DNA from: Beijerinckiaceae bacterium
GTDB taxonomy: Bacteria; Pseudomonadota; Alphaproteobacteria; Rhizobiales; Beijerinckiaceae
NCBI GenBank assembly: GCA_027532775.1
Contig: JAPZTO010000003.1
Span: 372,001 to 436,000, forward strand
Direction: 5' to 3'
Length of the DNA stretch: 64,000 nt
Part shown: positions 8,252 through 17,268 of the stretch, in pieces
Numbering within the stretch: the stretch's first letter is position 1
Layout: every line of letters starts with the position of its first letter
Notes under the pieces: model-generated
The model's input: the letters and a program-made list of their open reading frames with translations, nothing else
Told to the model about the DNA's origin: nothing
The model's database searches: none
Position numbers and translations under genes: made by a program

Positions 8252-8312
8252 ACATGCGCCCTGCCGCGCGAGATGCTAGGCTCCGCCGATCAGGGGGATC
8301 GGAGCAGGCCGC

Positions 8313-9776
8313 ATGAGAATGCTTGTCGGATTCGTGCTGGCCGGCGCTGTCGGGCTCGGGGGCTGGGCCGTTGCCTCGCGGCAGGGGCGCCCCGCAGCCG
8401 AGGCCCCGCCTTCCTACCGCACCGAGCGCGTCAGCCGTGGCCCGATCCTTGCCAGCGTCAGCGCCGAAGGCGTGCTGGCGGCGCGCGAGGTCACCCATGT
8501 GCCGGCGCCCTTCGCGGGGCAGGTGATCGAGCTTTTCGCCGAGACGGGCGATCCGGTGCAGGCCGGGCAGGTTCTGGCGCGGTTCGACGCAACTCCCCTC
8601 GCGGCGCGGCGGGATGAGGCCCGGGCAGCGCTGGCGGAAGCGCAGGCGGCGCGGGCCCTCGCCGAAGCGCAGGTCGAGCGGACCCGGCTCGAGATGGGCC
8701 GCGCCCGGTCGGGCTCGCTGCCGGATGCGCCGCCTCTGGCCGGGGTCGAGGCCGATCTCCGCCTCGCCGAGGCCCAGCGGGCGATTGCTGCGGCGCGGAT
8801 CGACCGCGAATCGATCCGCCTGCGGGAGAGCGAGGCGGCTCTCGCCCTGGCGGAACTCCGCGCCCCGTTTGACGGGGTCATCCTCAGCCGCGCGGTGGAG
8901 GCGGGGCAGATTGTCAGCCCGGCGGGGCCGCTTTTCGTGCTGGCCCGCAGCCTCCGCCTTGTCGAGATTCAGGCCGGGATCGACCAGGCCGAGACCGGCC
9001 GGCTGCGCCCGGACCAGGAGGCCGAGATTGCTGTCGCCGCCCATCCGGAGCGTGTCTTCCGCGGGCGGCTGAAGCGGATCGGACCGGAGCGGCAGGAGGC
9101 GGGCGGGAAGGTTTCCTACCGGCTTGTCATCGAGGTCCCGAACGAGGATCTTGCCCTGCTACCCGGCATGCCGGGCAGCCTGCGCATCATCACAGACCGG
9201 CGTCCGGAAGTACTGCGCGTGCCGAATGCTGCCCTGCGCTGGCAGCCGCCGGCCCGGGCCGATGCCCCGGCAGCAGCGCGCGCCCGGCCGGCCGTGACGC
9301 TGTCGGTCGAGACCGACAACCCTGCCGGCCCCTTCCTCGATCCGGCGATTTCCGCGCAGGGCGTCGCCTGGTTCGAGGCGATGAAGGAGGATCTCGCGCT
9401 CAGCCCGGAGCAGATCCGCGAGGTGCGCCGCCATGCCGAGACCATGCGCGCCGAGATCCAGTCTGCGGGGAATGATCCCGCGCAGAGGCGGGCGGCCAGG
9501 CAGGCCTTCACCCGCGCCATCGAGCCCGTGCTGACGCCGGAGCAGCGCCAGCGCTACCGCGCCCTGCAGGAAGCGAGGCGCAACCGGACCAGCGGCGAGC
9601 GGCGCAACCCGGTGGCTGTCGGCCGCGTCCATGTGCTGGATGACCGGGGCCAGCCGCGCCCTGTCCAGGTCCTGACCGGGCTGTCGGACGGGCGCTATAC
9701 CGAGATCCTCGGCGAGGATCTCGCGCCCGGCGAGGTGCTCGTCCTGGAGAGCCAGCCGGCGGCGCCGCGCTCCTGA
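8313..9776 (+). CDS. HlyD/MacA-type periplasmic adaptor with LTxxQ-like insert
   Basis: 487 residues: an N-terminal anchor helix (about 3-22), a beta-barrel/lipoyl half (RGPILASVSAEGVLAAREVTHV), a long alpha-helical hairpin rich in Ala/Arg/Glu (about 95-190), the second lipoyl half (LRAPFDGVILSRAVEAGQIV), and a beta-barrel to about 320. Residues about 345-430 insert a helical region with LSPEQ and LTPEQRQRY, reminiscent of Spy/CpxP LTxxQ motifs, before a closing membrane-proximal domain. Such adaptors bridge an inner-membrane pump and an outer-membrane channel, yet no pump gene is adjacent. GGAG lies 8 nt before the ATG. Confidence 0.8.
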   Translation: MRMLVGFVLAGAVGLGGWAVASRQGRPAAEAPPSYRTERVSRGPILASVSAEGVLAAREVTHVPAPFAGQVIELFAETGDPVQAGQVLARFDATPLAARRDEARAALAEAQAARALAEAQVERTRLEMGRARSGSLPDAPPLAGVEADLRLAEAQRAIAAARIDRESIRLRESEAALALAELRAPFDGVILSRAVEAGQIVSPAGPLFVLARSLRLVEIQAGIDQAETGRLRPDQEAEIAVAAHPERVFRGRLKRIGPERQEAGGKVSYRLVIEVPNEDLALLPGMPGSLRIITDRRPEVLRVPNAALRWQPPARADAPAAARARPAVTLSVETDNPAGPFLDPAISAQGVAWFEAMKEDLALSPEQIREVRRHAETMRAEIQSAGNDPAQRRAARQAFTRAIEPVLTPEQRQRYRALQEARRNRTSGERRNPVAVGRVHVLDDRGQPRPVQVLTGLSDGRYTEILGEDLAPGEVLVLESQPAAPRS

Positions 9777-9867
9777 AAGGGGTGCTCCTGATCCGGGCCC
9801 TTGCGCGCCGCGCTTTCTTCGGCGAAGGGAAGGAGCCCGCTTCCGGGCCTGCCTGCCGAGGTTCGCC

Positions 9868-10518
9868 ATGCCCCGCCCGCTTGATGGTCCGCGCCTGAAG
9901 CCGAAATCCGGCACCACGCGTTCGCTGGTCGTGTTCCTGCACGGCTATGGTGCGGACGGGAATGATCTCATCGATCTCGGCCAGAGCTGGGCCGAACTCC
10001 TGCCCGACACGGCCTTCGTCTCGCCCCATGCCCCCGAGCCCTGCGGCATGGCCCCGACCGGCCGGCAATGGTGGCCCCTGACCATGCGCGATCCGTCCGA
10101 GCGCTGGCGCGGCTGCCAGCAGGCCGGGCCGGATCTCGAGGCCTTCCTCGAGCAGGAACTGACCCGGACCGGCCTCGCGCCGGACCGGATGGCTCTGGTC
10201 GGGTTCAGCCAGGGAGCGATGATGGCGCTGCATGTCGGTCTGCGGCGCGCGGCCATGCCGGGTGCGATCATCGGCTATTCCGGCCATCTCGTCGGGCCGG
10301 AGCATCTCCAGGCCGAGGCGAAGGGCAAACCGCCGATCCTGCTCGTCCATGGCGACCGGGACGAGATCATCCCGGTCGATGCGCTGTTCGATGCGATGGA
10401 CCAGCTCGGCAAGGCCGAGATTCCCTGCCAGTGGCATCTCTCCGTCGGCACCGCCCACGGGATCGATGCCGGCGGCCTGCATCATGGCGGGCTGTTCCTC
10501 GCGCAGAACCTGCGCTGA
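9868..10518 (+). CDS. Carboxylesterase/phospholipase-family alpha/beta hydrolase
   Basis: 216 residues with an alpha/beta-hydrolase fold of the Abhydrolase_2 (YpfH/carboxylesterase) kind: oxyanion-hole FLHGYGADGNDL (23-34), nucleophile Ser114 in GFSQGAMM, acid Asp165 in HGDRDEIIP, and His197 in AHGIDAGGL. It is probably a cytoplasmic esterase acting on short acyl esters or lysophospholipids, with no signal peptide. A GAGG site lies 8 nt before the ATG at 9868. It stands 91 bp after the adaptor gene and converges with the aldolase gene 7 bp away. Confidence 0.85.
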   Translation: MPRPLDGPRLKPKSGTTRSLVVFLHGYGADGNDLIDLGQSWAELLPDTAFVSPHAPEPCGMAPTGRQWWPLTMRDPSERWRGCQQAGPDLEAFLEQELTRTGLAPDRMALVGFSQGAMMALHVGLRRAAMPGAIIGYSGHLVGPEHLQAEAKGKPPILLVHGDRDEIIPVDALFDAMDQLGKAEIPCQWHLSVGTAHGIDAGGLHHGGLFLAQNLR

Positions 10519-10525
10519 GGCCGCC

Positions 10526-11335
10526 TCAATAGCCGGCGCCTTTCTCGGCTGCCGGCAGGCCCAGCTTCGCCTTGGCCAGTTCCTGCCGGCCGGCAAGGCG
10601 CAGCAGGATCTGGTCCTGGCCGATCGAGAGCAGGTGATAGCCGCGCTGGGCGAGTTCGGCGGCCCGCGTGCCGTCCATGCAGAAGGCGCAGGCGAGCTTG
10701 CCGCGGGCGCGGGCCGAAGCGGCGACGCGGGTCAGCGCCTCGTCGACCAGCGGATGGGCGGCATCGACGGTTTCCCCGCCGGTCAGGGTGATGGAAAGAT
10801 CGGACGGGCCGACCAGCACGCCATCAATCCCCTCTACGGCGAGAATGTCATCCAGAGCGGCGAGCGCTTCCTTCGTCTCGATCATCGCGATGGCAAGGGT
10901 GAAGCCGTTCGCGCCGTGCAGATGCTCGATCGGCGCGGTCCGGGTGAGATTGGCCGCGCGGGCGGGGCCCCAGGAGCGGGCGCCCTTCGGCGGGTATTTC
11001 ACATACTCCACGAAAGCCCGGGCATCGGCCGGCGAGTTGATCATCGGGGCGATGATGCCGGCCGCGCCCCAGTCAAGGAAGCGGGCAGCCTCGGCGAACT
11101 GGCCGACGCCGATCCGCACCATCGCGGCCGCGCCATGGGCATGGGCTGCGAGGATGCCGGCCTGGATGGACGAGAAATCATGGAAGCCGTGCTGCCAGTC
11201 GAGGACGGCGCAATCGAAGCCCTCGCGCAGCAGGGCCTCGATGATCGCGGGATCGCGCATGCCGGACCAGGCGCAGAAAGAGGCAGGGCCGGCATGGAGG
11301 CGCCGGGCGAAGGACAGGATCGGGTTGGCAGACAT
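10526..11335 (-). CDS. HpcH/HpaI family class II aldolase
   Basis: 269 residues with the phosphoenolpyruvate/pyruvate-dependent TIM-barrel features of 2-keto-3-deoxy acid aldolases: CAVLDWQHGFHD (metal/catalytic loop), AAMVRIGV, GIIAPMINS, an AIAMIETKEAL metal-binding Glu, and GVLVGPSDLSITL. It would split or form hydroxy-keto acids with pyruvate; the natural substrate cannot be read from sequence. The start at ATG 11335 is chosen because a terminator of the upstream gene lies at 11404-11435, inside the longer open frame. No neighbouring pathway genes are evident. Confidence 0.85.
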   Translation of the reverse strand: MSANPILSFARRLHAGPASFCAWSGMRDPAIIEALLREGFDCAVLDWQHGFHDFSSIQAGILAAHAHGAAAMVRIGVGQFAEAARFLDWGAAGIIAPMINSPADARAFVEYVKYPPKGARSWGPARAANLTRTAPIEHLHGANGFTLAIAMIETKEALAALDDILAVEGIDGVLVGPSDLSITLTGGETVDAAHPLVDEALTRVAASARARGKLACAFCMDGTRAAELAQRGYHLLSIGQDQILLRLAGRQELAKAKLGLPAAEKGAGY

Positions 11336-11403
11336 GACGGCGTCCAGGTTCGGGCGATCCGGGCGAACGCTGGCGCGCGGCCGTGATCGGGAAGGGAGGG
11401 CAG

Positions 11404-11435
11404 CAAAAAGGGCGCCACCCGGGAGGGAAGCGCCC
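11404..11435 (-). terminator. Terminator of the DUF1476 gene
   Basis: Arms GGGCGC (11410-11415) and GCGCCC (11430-11435) form a stem followed on the minus strand by TTTTTGC. It lies 52 bp past the DUF1476 stop and upstream of the aldolase start, so the two genes are probably separate units. Confidence 0.65.
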
Positions 11436-11486
11436 ATCATGCTGAATTTCGGCAGGCTGACCAGCCCCAAAAGGCTGGCGGCGTGT

Positions 11487-11810
11487 TCAGGTTCCGGCCT
11501 GGATTTCCTCGATGGCCTTCGCCATCAGTTCGTCCATGGTGCGGCGGATGACATGGTCCGACACATCGGCCTTTGCGGCATCGAGATCGGCGCGCACCTT
11601 GCGGAAGACGTCATCGTCGCCGGCTTCCTCGAAATCGGCCATGACCACGCTCTTGGCATAGGCCTCGGCATCCGCGCCGTCCTTGCCGAGCTGGCCGGCG
11701 ACCCAGAGGCCGAGCAGCTTGTTGCGGCGTGCGGCGGCCTTGAACTGGAGCTCCGCGTCATGCGCGAATTTCTTCTCGGCGGCATCCTTGCGGTTGTCGA
11801 ATGTCGTCAT
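11487..11810 (-). CDS. DUF1476 protein, ATPase inhibitor subunit zeta
   Basis: A 107-residue helical protein (MTTFDNRKDAAEKKFAHDAELQFKA at the start) of the DUF1476 family. In Paracoccus and other alphaproteobacteria this family is known as the zeta subunit, which inhibits the F1FO-ATP synthase with its N-terminal region. The full length and the conserved RRNKLLGLWVA helix are present. It is divergent from purC, a gene order often seen in this group. The ribosome site is weak. On the minus strand, TTGCGA and TAACAA spaced 17 nt apart in the divergent region could be its promoter. Confidence 0.88.
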   Translation of the reverse strand: MTTFDNRKDAAEKKFAHDAELQFKAAARRNKLLGLWVAGQLGKDGADAEAYAKSVVMADFEEAGDDDVFRKVRADLDAAKADVSDHVIRRTMDELMAKAIEEIQAGT

Positions 11811-12104
11811 GTCAGGGTTTCTCTCGTTAGGCCGGAGGGACGCGAAGCCCCCGATGCGGAGCCCGCGCGGGAAGGCTGTGCATGGGAATAGGGTTCCGGT
11901 GGCCGGAAATCAATGGTTGTTAAATCCGGTTATTCGGCGTCGCAACATTGTAACCGCAGGCCGGATCGGCTAGGGTCCGGATCAGCCGGGGGGCTTAACG
12001 ACGCGGTCATGCGCCAAAATCCTCCGAGCTGTCGCCGCTGCCGGCGCTCATTCAAGACAGGAGCCACGGCACCAATGGATTTCATGAAACCACGGTACAC
12101 CCCG

Positions 12105-12869
12105 ATGAATCGTCGCCGTCGCATTTATGAGGGCAAGGCGAAGGTCCTCTTTGAAGGTCCGGAGCCGGGCACGCTGATCCAGCATTTCAAGGATGACGCG
12201 ACCGCGTTCAATGCCAAGAAACATGAAGTGATCGATGGCAAGGGCGTGCTCAACAACCGCATCTCCGAGTACATCTTCAACCAGCTGAACGCGATCGGCG
12301 TGCCGACGCATTTCATCCGCCGGCTGAACATGCGCGAGCAGCTCATCCGCGAGGTGGAGATCGTGCCGCTCGAGGTGGTGGTGCGCAATGTCGCCGCCGG
12401 CTCGCTTTCGCAGCGCCTCGGCATCGACGAAGGCACGCAATTGCCGCGCTCGATCATCGAATTCTACTACAAGAATGACAAGCTGAACGACCCGATGGTC
12501 TCGGAAGAGCACATCACGGCCTTCGGCTGGGCGACACCGCAGGAAATCGACGACATCATGGCGCTGGCCATCCGCGTCAACGACTTCCTGACCGGCCTGT
12601 TCCTCGGCGTCGGCATCCGCCTTGTCGATTTCAAGATGGAATGCGGCCGGCTCTACGAAGGCGACATGATGCGCATCGTCGTTGCCGACGAGATCTCGCC
12701 GGATTCGTGCCGGCTCTGGGATATCAAGTCGGCCGACAAGATGGACAAGGACCGGTTCCGCCGCGACATGGGCGGGCTGATCGAGGCCTATTCGGAAGTG
12801 GCGCGCCGCCTCGGCATCCTGACCGAGGGCGACAATCCGAAATCCTCCGGCCCGAAACTGGTGCAGTAA
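12105..12869 (+). CDS. purC: SAICAR synthetase PurC
   Basis: 254 residues. It joins aspartate to CAIR with ATP in de novo purine synthesis. The start [15 protein letters not shown] at 12105 gives the usual alphaproteobacterial length; in-frame ATGs at 12084 and 12075 are possible. Signature stretches are visible: YEGKAK (ATP loop), [24 protein letters not shown], and [10 protein letters not shown] with the [12 protein letters not shown] metal/substrate region. A strong terminator after the gene separates it from purS. It is divergent from the DUF1476 gene. Confidence 0.96.
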   Translation: MNRRRRIYEGKAKVLFEGPEPGTLIQHFKDDATAFNAKKHEVIDGKGVLNNRISEYIFNQLNAIGVPTHFIRRLNMREQLIREVEIVPLEVVVRNVAAGSLSQRLGIDEGTQLPRSIIEFYYKNDKLNDPMVSEEHITAFGWATPQEIDDIMALAIRVNDFLTGLFLGVGIRLVDFKMECGRLYEGDMMRIVVADEISPDSCRLWDIKSADKMDKDRFRRDMGGLIEAYSEVARRLGILTEGDNPKSSGPKLVQ

Positions 12870-12909
12870 GCCCCGCTCCGGGTTGCTTCGCGCCGCACAA
12901 GCGATTAAT

Positions 12910-12937
12910 CGGGACGCCATCAGGCGTCCCGTTTTTT
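12910..12937 (+). terminator. Strong terminator between purC and purS
   Basis: Arms CGGGACGCC (12910-12918) and GGCGTCCCG (12923-12931) with a 4-nt loop are followed by six T. It is a textbook rho-independent terminator 40 bp after purC, so purS must have another promoter or depend on read-through. Confidence 0.9.
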
Positions 12938-12981
12938 GTTTCCGGGCCGCTACCGTGGAAAGCCTGCCAGACGAGGATGCC

Positions 12982-13224
12982 ATGAAAGCGCGCGTGACGG
13001 TGACCCTGAAGAACGGCGTTCTCGATCCGCAGGGCAAGGCGATCGAGGGCGCGCTGAAGAGCTTCGGCCTCGAGGGGATCGACAGCGTCCGCCAGGGCAA
13101 GGTCTTCGATATCGAGATCGCCACGCAGGACAAAAGCCGCGCCGAGGCCCTGCTCAAGCAGGCCTGCGAGAAGCTGCTCGCGAACATGGTGGTCGAGAAT
13201 TATCGAGTTGAAATAATTGGATAA
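12982..13224 (+). CDS. purS: FGAM synthase subunit PurS
   Basis: 80 residues. It is the small subunit of the three-part formylglycinamidine ribonucleotide synthase (PurS-PurQ-PurL), where it helps ammonia transfer between PurQ and PurL. The start MKARVTVTLKNGVLDPQGKAIEGAL and the closing NMVVENYRVEI are typical. A GAGG site precedes the ATG at 12982. Normally purQ follows directly; here a lipoprotein gene begins 6 bp after the purS stop and purQ comes next. purL is not in the window. Confidence 0.93.
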   Translation: MKARVTVTLKNGVLDPQGKAIEGALKSFGLEGIDSVRQGKVFDIEIATQDKSRAEALLKQACEKLLANMVVENYRVEIIG

Positions 13225-13230
13225 TCTACC

Positions 13231-13815
13231 ATGAAGCGATTTCTATTGCTGATTTGTCTGCCGACGGCTCTTGCGGCTTGCCAGACTGCAGAACCGGCAT
13301 CGCAGCCCGAATTGACCAGAATTGTGGCGCAACCGACGACAACGCGGACATTGATCCAGTCGCCGGATCCGAACAAGTGGGTAGCGCGTAACGTCAAGGA
13401 CGGAATGGTTTTTATTTGCCGGCCCTTGTCCTGCCCCAGGAAGTCGGCCGTGCGCGTTATCAGATCTGCTGCGCCGTCGCGCAGCATTGACGATGAGGCA
13501 CTCCGCCAATATGCCAAAACCGTGGTTCCCGCGTCCGTGAAGGCTTCAAGCCTGATGATGGAAGCCAATTCCGCCTCGCATGAAACGGTGACGATGAAGT
13601 CGTCAACCACAACCAAGCTTCGCGGCTTTCCGGCAGTTATCGTCGAGGTGGCGCTCATTGGTCGCGGTGAACCGAGAGTCGGCTTCCGGGCATATCTCTT
13701 CGCTGGCAATACGCTGATTGACACCTATTCAATATCCACGACACGGGAAGTGGCGCTGGCAAACCTGCACAGCTTCATCAACGCCTATGGAATCGTTGAC
13801 GGTCCTACCCAATAG
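13231..13815 (+). CDS. Hypothetical lipoprotein inserted between purS and purQ
   Basis: 194 residues with a clear lipoprotein signal: a charged MKRF start, a hydrophobic stretch and lipobox LAAC at Cys17. The mature part has no family I recognise. It contains an FICRPLSCP segment with two cysteines and a C-terminal region of beta-like character (FPAVIVEVALIGRG...GFRAYLFAGNTLIDTYSI). Base composition is visibly lower in G+C, with more A/T third positions, than its purine-gene neighbours. It starts 6 bp after purS and ends 38 bp before purQ, so it is probably cotranscribed. It looks like an acquired or relocated gene; its role is unknown. Confidence 0.8.
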   Translation: MKRFLLLICLPTALAACQTAEPASQPELTRIVAQPTTTRTLIQSPDPNKWVARNVKDGMVFICRPLSCPRKSAVRVIRSAAPSRSIDDEALRQYAKTVVPASVKASSLMMEANSASHETVTMKSSTTTKLRGFPAVIVEVALIGRGEPRVGFRAYLFAGNTLIDTYSISTTREVALANLHSFINAYGIVDGPTQ

Positions 13816-13853
13816 GCTCTCCGCGACTCCCTCAAGCATTCAGGAAAACCGTC

Positions 13854-14537
13854 ATGCGCGCCGCTGTCATCACCTTTCCCGGCACCAACCGCGATGGCGA
13901 CATCGCCCGCGCGCTCCGGATGGCCGGGGCCGAGGTGATCCATAGCTGGCATGCCGACCACGACCTGCCGGCGGGCACCGATCTCGTCGTGCTGCCGGGC
14001 GGCTTTGCCTATGGCGATTACATGCGCACCGGCGCGATCGCCGCGCGTGCCAACATCATGGATGCGGTGCGGGCCCATGCGGCGCGCGGCGGCTATGTGC
14101 TCGGCGTGTGCAACGGGTTCCAGATCGCCTGCGAGGCGGGCCTGCTGCCGGGCGTGCTGATGCGCAATGCCGGGCTGAAATTCGTCTGCCGCATGCAGCA
14201 TCTGAGGGTTGGCCGGGTCGATACCGCCTTCACGCGGCATTACACGGCGGGGCAGGTGATCAAGGTCTGCATCGCCCATGGCGAAGGCAATTATGTCTGC
14301 GATGACGAGACGGCCATGCGGCTCGAAGCGGAGAACCGTATCGCCTTCCGGTATTGCGATGCTTCGGGCGATATCTCCCGCGAGAACCCGAATGGCTCGC
14401 GCCATGCGATTGCCGGCATCTATTCGGAGAATCTCCGCGTGCTCGGCATGATGCCGCATCCGGAGAACCTCGTGGAATCGCTGGTCGGCGGCACGGACGG
14501 GCAGGGCCTGTTCGCCAGCCTCGCCGCGGCGGGCTGA
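13854..14537 (+). CDS. purQ: FGAM synthase glutaminase subunit PurQ
   Basis: 227 residues, a class I glutamine amidotransferase that releases ammonia for PurL in de novo purine synthesis. The nucleophile Cys86 is in GVCNGFQ, the GGFAYGDYMRTGAIA loop is complete, and the C-terminal triad region reads MMPHPENLVE. Length is normal. It starts 38 bp after the lipoprotein gene that separates it from purS, and it converges with ispG, whose stop is 10 bp away. purL is absent here, so the complex is encoded at more than one locus. Confidence 0.96.
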   Translation: MRAAVITFPGTNRDGDIARALRMAGAEVIHSWHADHDLPAGTDLVVLPGGFAYGDYMRTGAIAARANIMDAVRAHAARGGYVLGVCNGFQIACEAGLLPGVLMRNAGLKFVCRMQHLRVGRVDTAFTRHYTAGQVIKVCIAHGEGNYVCDDETAMRLEAENRIAFRYCDASGDISRENPNGSRHAIAGIYSENLRVLGMMPHPENLVESLVGGTDGQGLFASLAAAG

Positions 14538-14547
14538 GCGGGCCGCC

Positions 14548-15816
14548 TCAAACCCCGAAGCGCTTCTCGATATATTCGCCGACCAAAGTCTTGAACTCGG
14601 CGGCGATGGCCGGGCCGCGCAGGGTCATGGCTTTCTGGCCGTCGATGAAGACCGGGGCGGCCGGGGTCTCGCCGGTGCCCGGCAGGGAGATGCCGATATC
14701 GGCATGCTTGGATTCGCCCGGGCCGTTCACGATGCAGCCCATCACGGCGACATTCAGCGTCTCGACACCGGGATAGCGCGTCTTCCATTCCGGCATCGAG
14801 GTGACGATCCAGTCCTGGATATCGCGCGCGAGTTCCTGGAAGACGGTGGAGGTCGTGCGGCCGCAACCCGGGCAGGCCGCGACCTGCGGCACGAAGGTGC
14901 GGAAGCCCATGGTCTGCAGGAGTTCCTGCGCGGCCCGGACCTCGACCGTGCGGTCACCGCCCGGCTCGGGCGTGAGCGAGAAGCGGATCGTATCGCCGAT
15001 CCCGTCCTGCAGGAGGATGCCGAGGGCGGCCGAGGAGGCGACGATGCCCTTCGAGCCCATGCCGGCCTCGGTCAGGCCGAGATGGAGGGCATAGGTCGAG
15101 CGCTGGGCCAGCATGCGGTAGACGGTGATGAGATCCTGCACCGCCGAGACCTTGGCCGAGAGGATGATCCTGTCCGCGCCGAGGCCGATCTCCTCCGCCC
15201 GCTCGGCGGAGAGGAGGGCAGATTGCACCATCGCCTCGCGCAGGACGGCGCGCGCTTCCAGCGGCTGGGCGGAACGGGCATTCTCGTCCATCAGGGCGGT
15301 CAGCAGTTCCTGGTCGAGCGAGCCCCAGTTCGCGCCGATCCGCACCACCTTGCCGTAGCGGATCGCGGCCTCGACAATGGCGCCGAACTGGCGGTCCTTC
15401 TTTTCCCTGAAGCCGACATTGCCGGGATTGATGCGGTATTTGTCGAGCGCCTCGGCGCAGGCGGGGTGATCGGCCAGCAGCTTGTGGCCGATATAGTGAA
15501 AATCGCCCACCAGCGGCACGTTGACGCCGCGCTTCAGCAGCTTCTCGCGGATATGCGGCACGGCGGCGGCGGCCTCGTCGCGGTCGACCGTGATGCGGAC
15601 GATCTCCGACCCGGCGCGGGCAAGGGCGGCAACCTGCTTCACCGTGGCGTCGATATCCGCCGTGTCGGTATTCGTCATCGACTGGACGACGACCGGTGCC
15701 GGCTGGCCGGCCACGAGGCCGCCGACCTGGACATCGCCGACATGCACCCCGGTAGTGCGGTGGCGCGGGGTGGCTCCGAAGGCCGCCAGCGGCGGCAGGG
15801 GGCGGCTGTCGTTCAC
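14548..15816 (-). CDS. ispG: 4-hydroxy-3-methylbut-2-enyl diphosphate synthase IspG
   Basis: 422 residues. It reduces methylerythritol cyclodiphosphate to HMBPP in the MEP isoprenoid pathway using a [4Fe-4S] cluster. The N-terminal TIM barrel carries [13 protein letters not shown], and the C-terminal cluster domain carries CPGCGR and GCIVNGPGE, the three ligand cysteines. The GTG start at 15816 is chosen because it overlaps the zur stop as GTGA, with a GGACGGA site before it; an upstream TTG at 15852 would lie inside zur. It is probably translated by coupling to zur. Confidence 0.93.
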   Translation of the reverse strand: MNDSRPLPPLAAFGATPRHRTTGVHVGDVQVGGLVAGQPAPVVVQSMTNTDTADIDATVKQVAALARAGSEIVRITVDRDEAAAAVPHIREKLLKRGVNVPLVGDFHYIGHKLLADHPACAEALDKYRINPGNVGFREKKDRQFGAIVEAAIRYGKVVRIGANWGSLDQELLTALMDENARSAQPLEARAVLREAMVQSALLSAERAEEIGLGADRIILSAKVSAVQDLITVYRMLAQRSTYALHLGLTEAGMGSKGIVASSAALGILLQDGIGDTIRFSLTPEPGGDRTVEVRAAQELLQTMGFRTFVPQVAACPGCGRTTSTVFQELARDIQDWIVTSMPEWKTRYPGVETLNVAVMGCIVNGPGESKHADIGISLPGTGETPAAPVFIDGQKAMTLRGPAIAAEFKTLVGEYIEKRFGV

Positions 15817-16373
15817 GTCTGTCCGTCCTTCTGGGTCGAAAGGGGCTGGCAATGGCGGCAGGTTCCCGCCAGTTCGATCACCTGCCGGCGGGCGGAGAAG
15901 CCATGGCGCTGCGCGAGGCGGGCCATCGCCTCCGACAGCGGGGCGGCGACGGCTTCCTCGACATGCTGGCAGGCCTCGCAGATCAGGAAGACCACCTTCT
16001 CGCCGCTGCCATGGCGATGCGGGCAGGCGATGAAGGCGTTGAGCGATTCGAGCCGGTGGATGAAGCCGTTCTCGCGCAGGAAATCGAGTGCGCGGTAGAT
16101 CACGATCGGGGCCGGGCCCCTGCCGCCGCCGGGGCGCAGTTCCTCGATGATGTCATAGGCGCCGAGCGGGCGTTTTGCCTCGGCCAGCACCGCCAGAACG
16201 GCGCGGCGCTGCGGCGTCAGCCGGAGGCCTCGCTGGCGGCAGGTTTCCTCGGCGCGGGCAAGCGTCTCGCCGGCGGGAATGGCATGGCCGGCACAGCAGG
16301 CCGCCTCGCCGGAATGATCATGCGCATGATCATGGCGGTGGGGAGCGTGGGAATGGGCAGCGCGCGTAGCCAT
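15813..16373 (-). CDS. zur: Zinc uptake regulator Zur (Fur family) with His-rich N-terminus
   Basis: 186 residues. A His-rich tail (residues 7-20, [14 protein letters not shown], then a CC pair) precedes the winged-helix domain ([28 protein letters not shown]) and the dimer/metal domain with [15 protein letters not shown] and a closing CRHC. These Cys pairs fit the structural zinc site of Zur. It is expected to repress zinc uptake genes when zinc is bound. Start at ATG 16373 with AGAGAAG; a longer frame runs into the divergent bdhA gene. It overlaps ispG by 4 bp. No palindromic Zur box is obvious nearby. Confidence 0.85.
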   Translation of the reverse strand: MATRAAHSHAPHRHDHAHDHSGEAACCAGHAIPAGETLARAEETCRQRGLRLTPQRRAVLAVLAEAKRPLGAYDIIEELRPGGGRGPAPIVIYRALDFLRENGFIHRLESLNAFIACPHRHGSGEKVVFLICEACQHVEEAVAAPLSEAMARLAQRHGFSARRQVIELAGTCRHCQPLSTQKDGQT

Positions 16374-16476
16374 GGCTTCTCTATAATGCCGAAATCGCGC
16401 CAAAGCGAGATCGCCGCCATGGATATTGCGGCGCAGCATGATAAAACGCCTCGGTCCAATCAAGGAGGAATGGCAA

Positions 16477-17268
16477 ATGGCGGGAATGTTCCAGGGCAAG
16501 GCAGCCATGGTGACGGGGTCGACGAGCGGCATCGGCCTCGCCATGGCGCGGGCCTTCGCGGCCGAGGGCGCCGATGTGATGCTCAACGGCCTCGGCGACG
16601 CGGCCGAGATCGAGACAATCCGGCGCGGCATCGAGACGGAATTCGGCGTCAAGGCCGGCTATCACGGCGCGAACATGCTGAAGCCGGCGGAAATCCGCGA
16701 CCTCGTGGCGGAAACCGAATCGAAGCTCGGGCGGCTCGATATCCTCGTCAACAATGCCGGAATCCAGTTTGTCTCCCCGGTCGAGGATTTCCCGGACGAG
16801 AAATGGGACCAGATCATCGGCATCAACCTTTCCTCCGCCTTCCACACGATCAAGGCGGCGGTTCCGGGCATGAAGGCGCGTGGCGGCGGACGGATCATCA
16901 ACCTCTCCTCCGCCCATGCGCTGATCGCCTCGCCGTTCAAATCGGCCTATGTCGCCGCCAAGCACGGCGTGACCGGCCTGACCAAGACGGTGGCGCTCGA
17001 ACTGGCGCAGAGCAAGATCACCGTGAACGCGATCGCGCCCGGCTATGTCTGGACGCCGCTGGTCGAGCGGCAGATCCCCGACACGATGAAGGCCCGCAAC
17101 ATGACTGAGGAAGAGGTCAAGAAGAACGTGTTGCTCGCCGCCCAGCCGACGAAGGAATTCGTCACGGTCGAGCAGGTGGCGGCTCTGGCGGTCTATCTCG
17201 CCTCGCCGGTCGCGGCCTCGATCACCGGCACCACCATCTCGATGGATGGCGGCTGGACGGCGCAATGA
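16477..17268 (+). CDS. bdhA: D-3-hydroxybutyrate dehydrogenase
   Basis: 263 residues, a short-chain dehydrogenase that oxidises (R)-3-hydroxybutyrate to acetoacetate with NAD+, a step in using the monomers released from PHB. Visible are TGSTSGIG, NNAGIQ, the catalytic SSAHALIASPFKSAYVAAK Ser/Tyr/Lys set and the C-terminal GTTISMDGGWTAQ typical of this enzyme. A strong AAGGAGG site supports the ATG at 16477. The stop overlaps the patatin ATG (ATGA), showing tight coupling with a lipase that may act on PHB. Confidence 0.93.
   Translation: MAGMFQGKAAMVTGSTSGIGLAMARAFAAEGADVMLNGLGDAAEIETIRRGIETEFGVKAGYHGANMLKPAEIRDLVAETESKLGRLDILVNNAGIQFVSPVEDFPDEKWDQIIGINLSSAFHTIKAAVPGMKARGGGRIINLSSAHALIASPFKSAYVAAKHGVTGLTKTVALELAQSKITVNAIAPGYVWTPLVERQIPDTMKARNMTEEEVKKNVLLAAQPTKEFVTVEQVAALAVYLASPVAASITGTTISMDGGWTAQ

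Noticed and set aside
16382..16387. TATAAT on the plus strand between zur and bdhA
   Set aside because: A perfect -10 hexamer, but no -35 box at 15-19 bp upstream; not enough to call a promoter.
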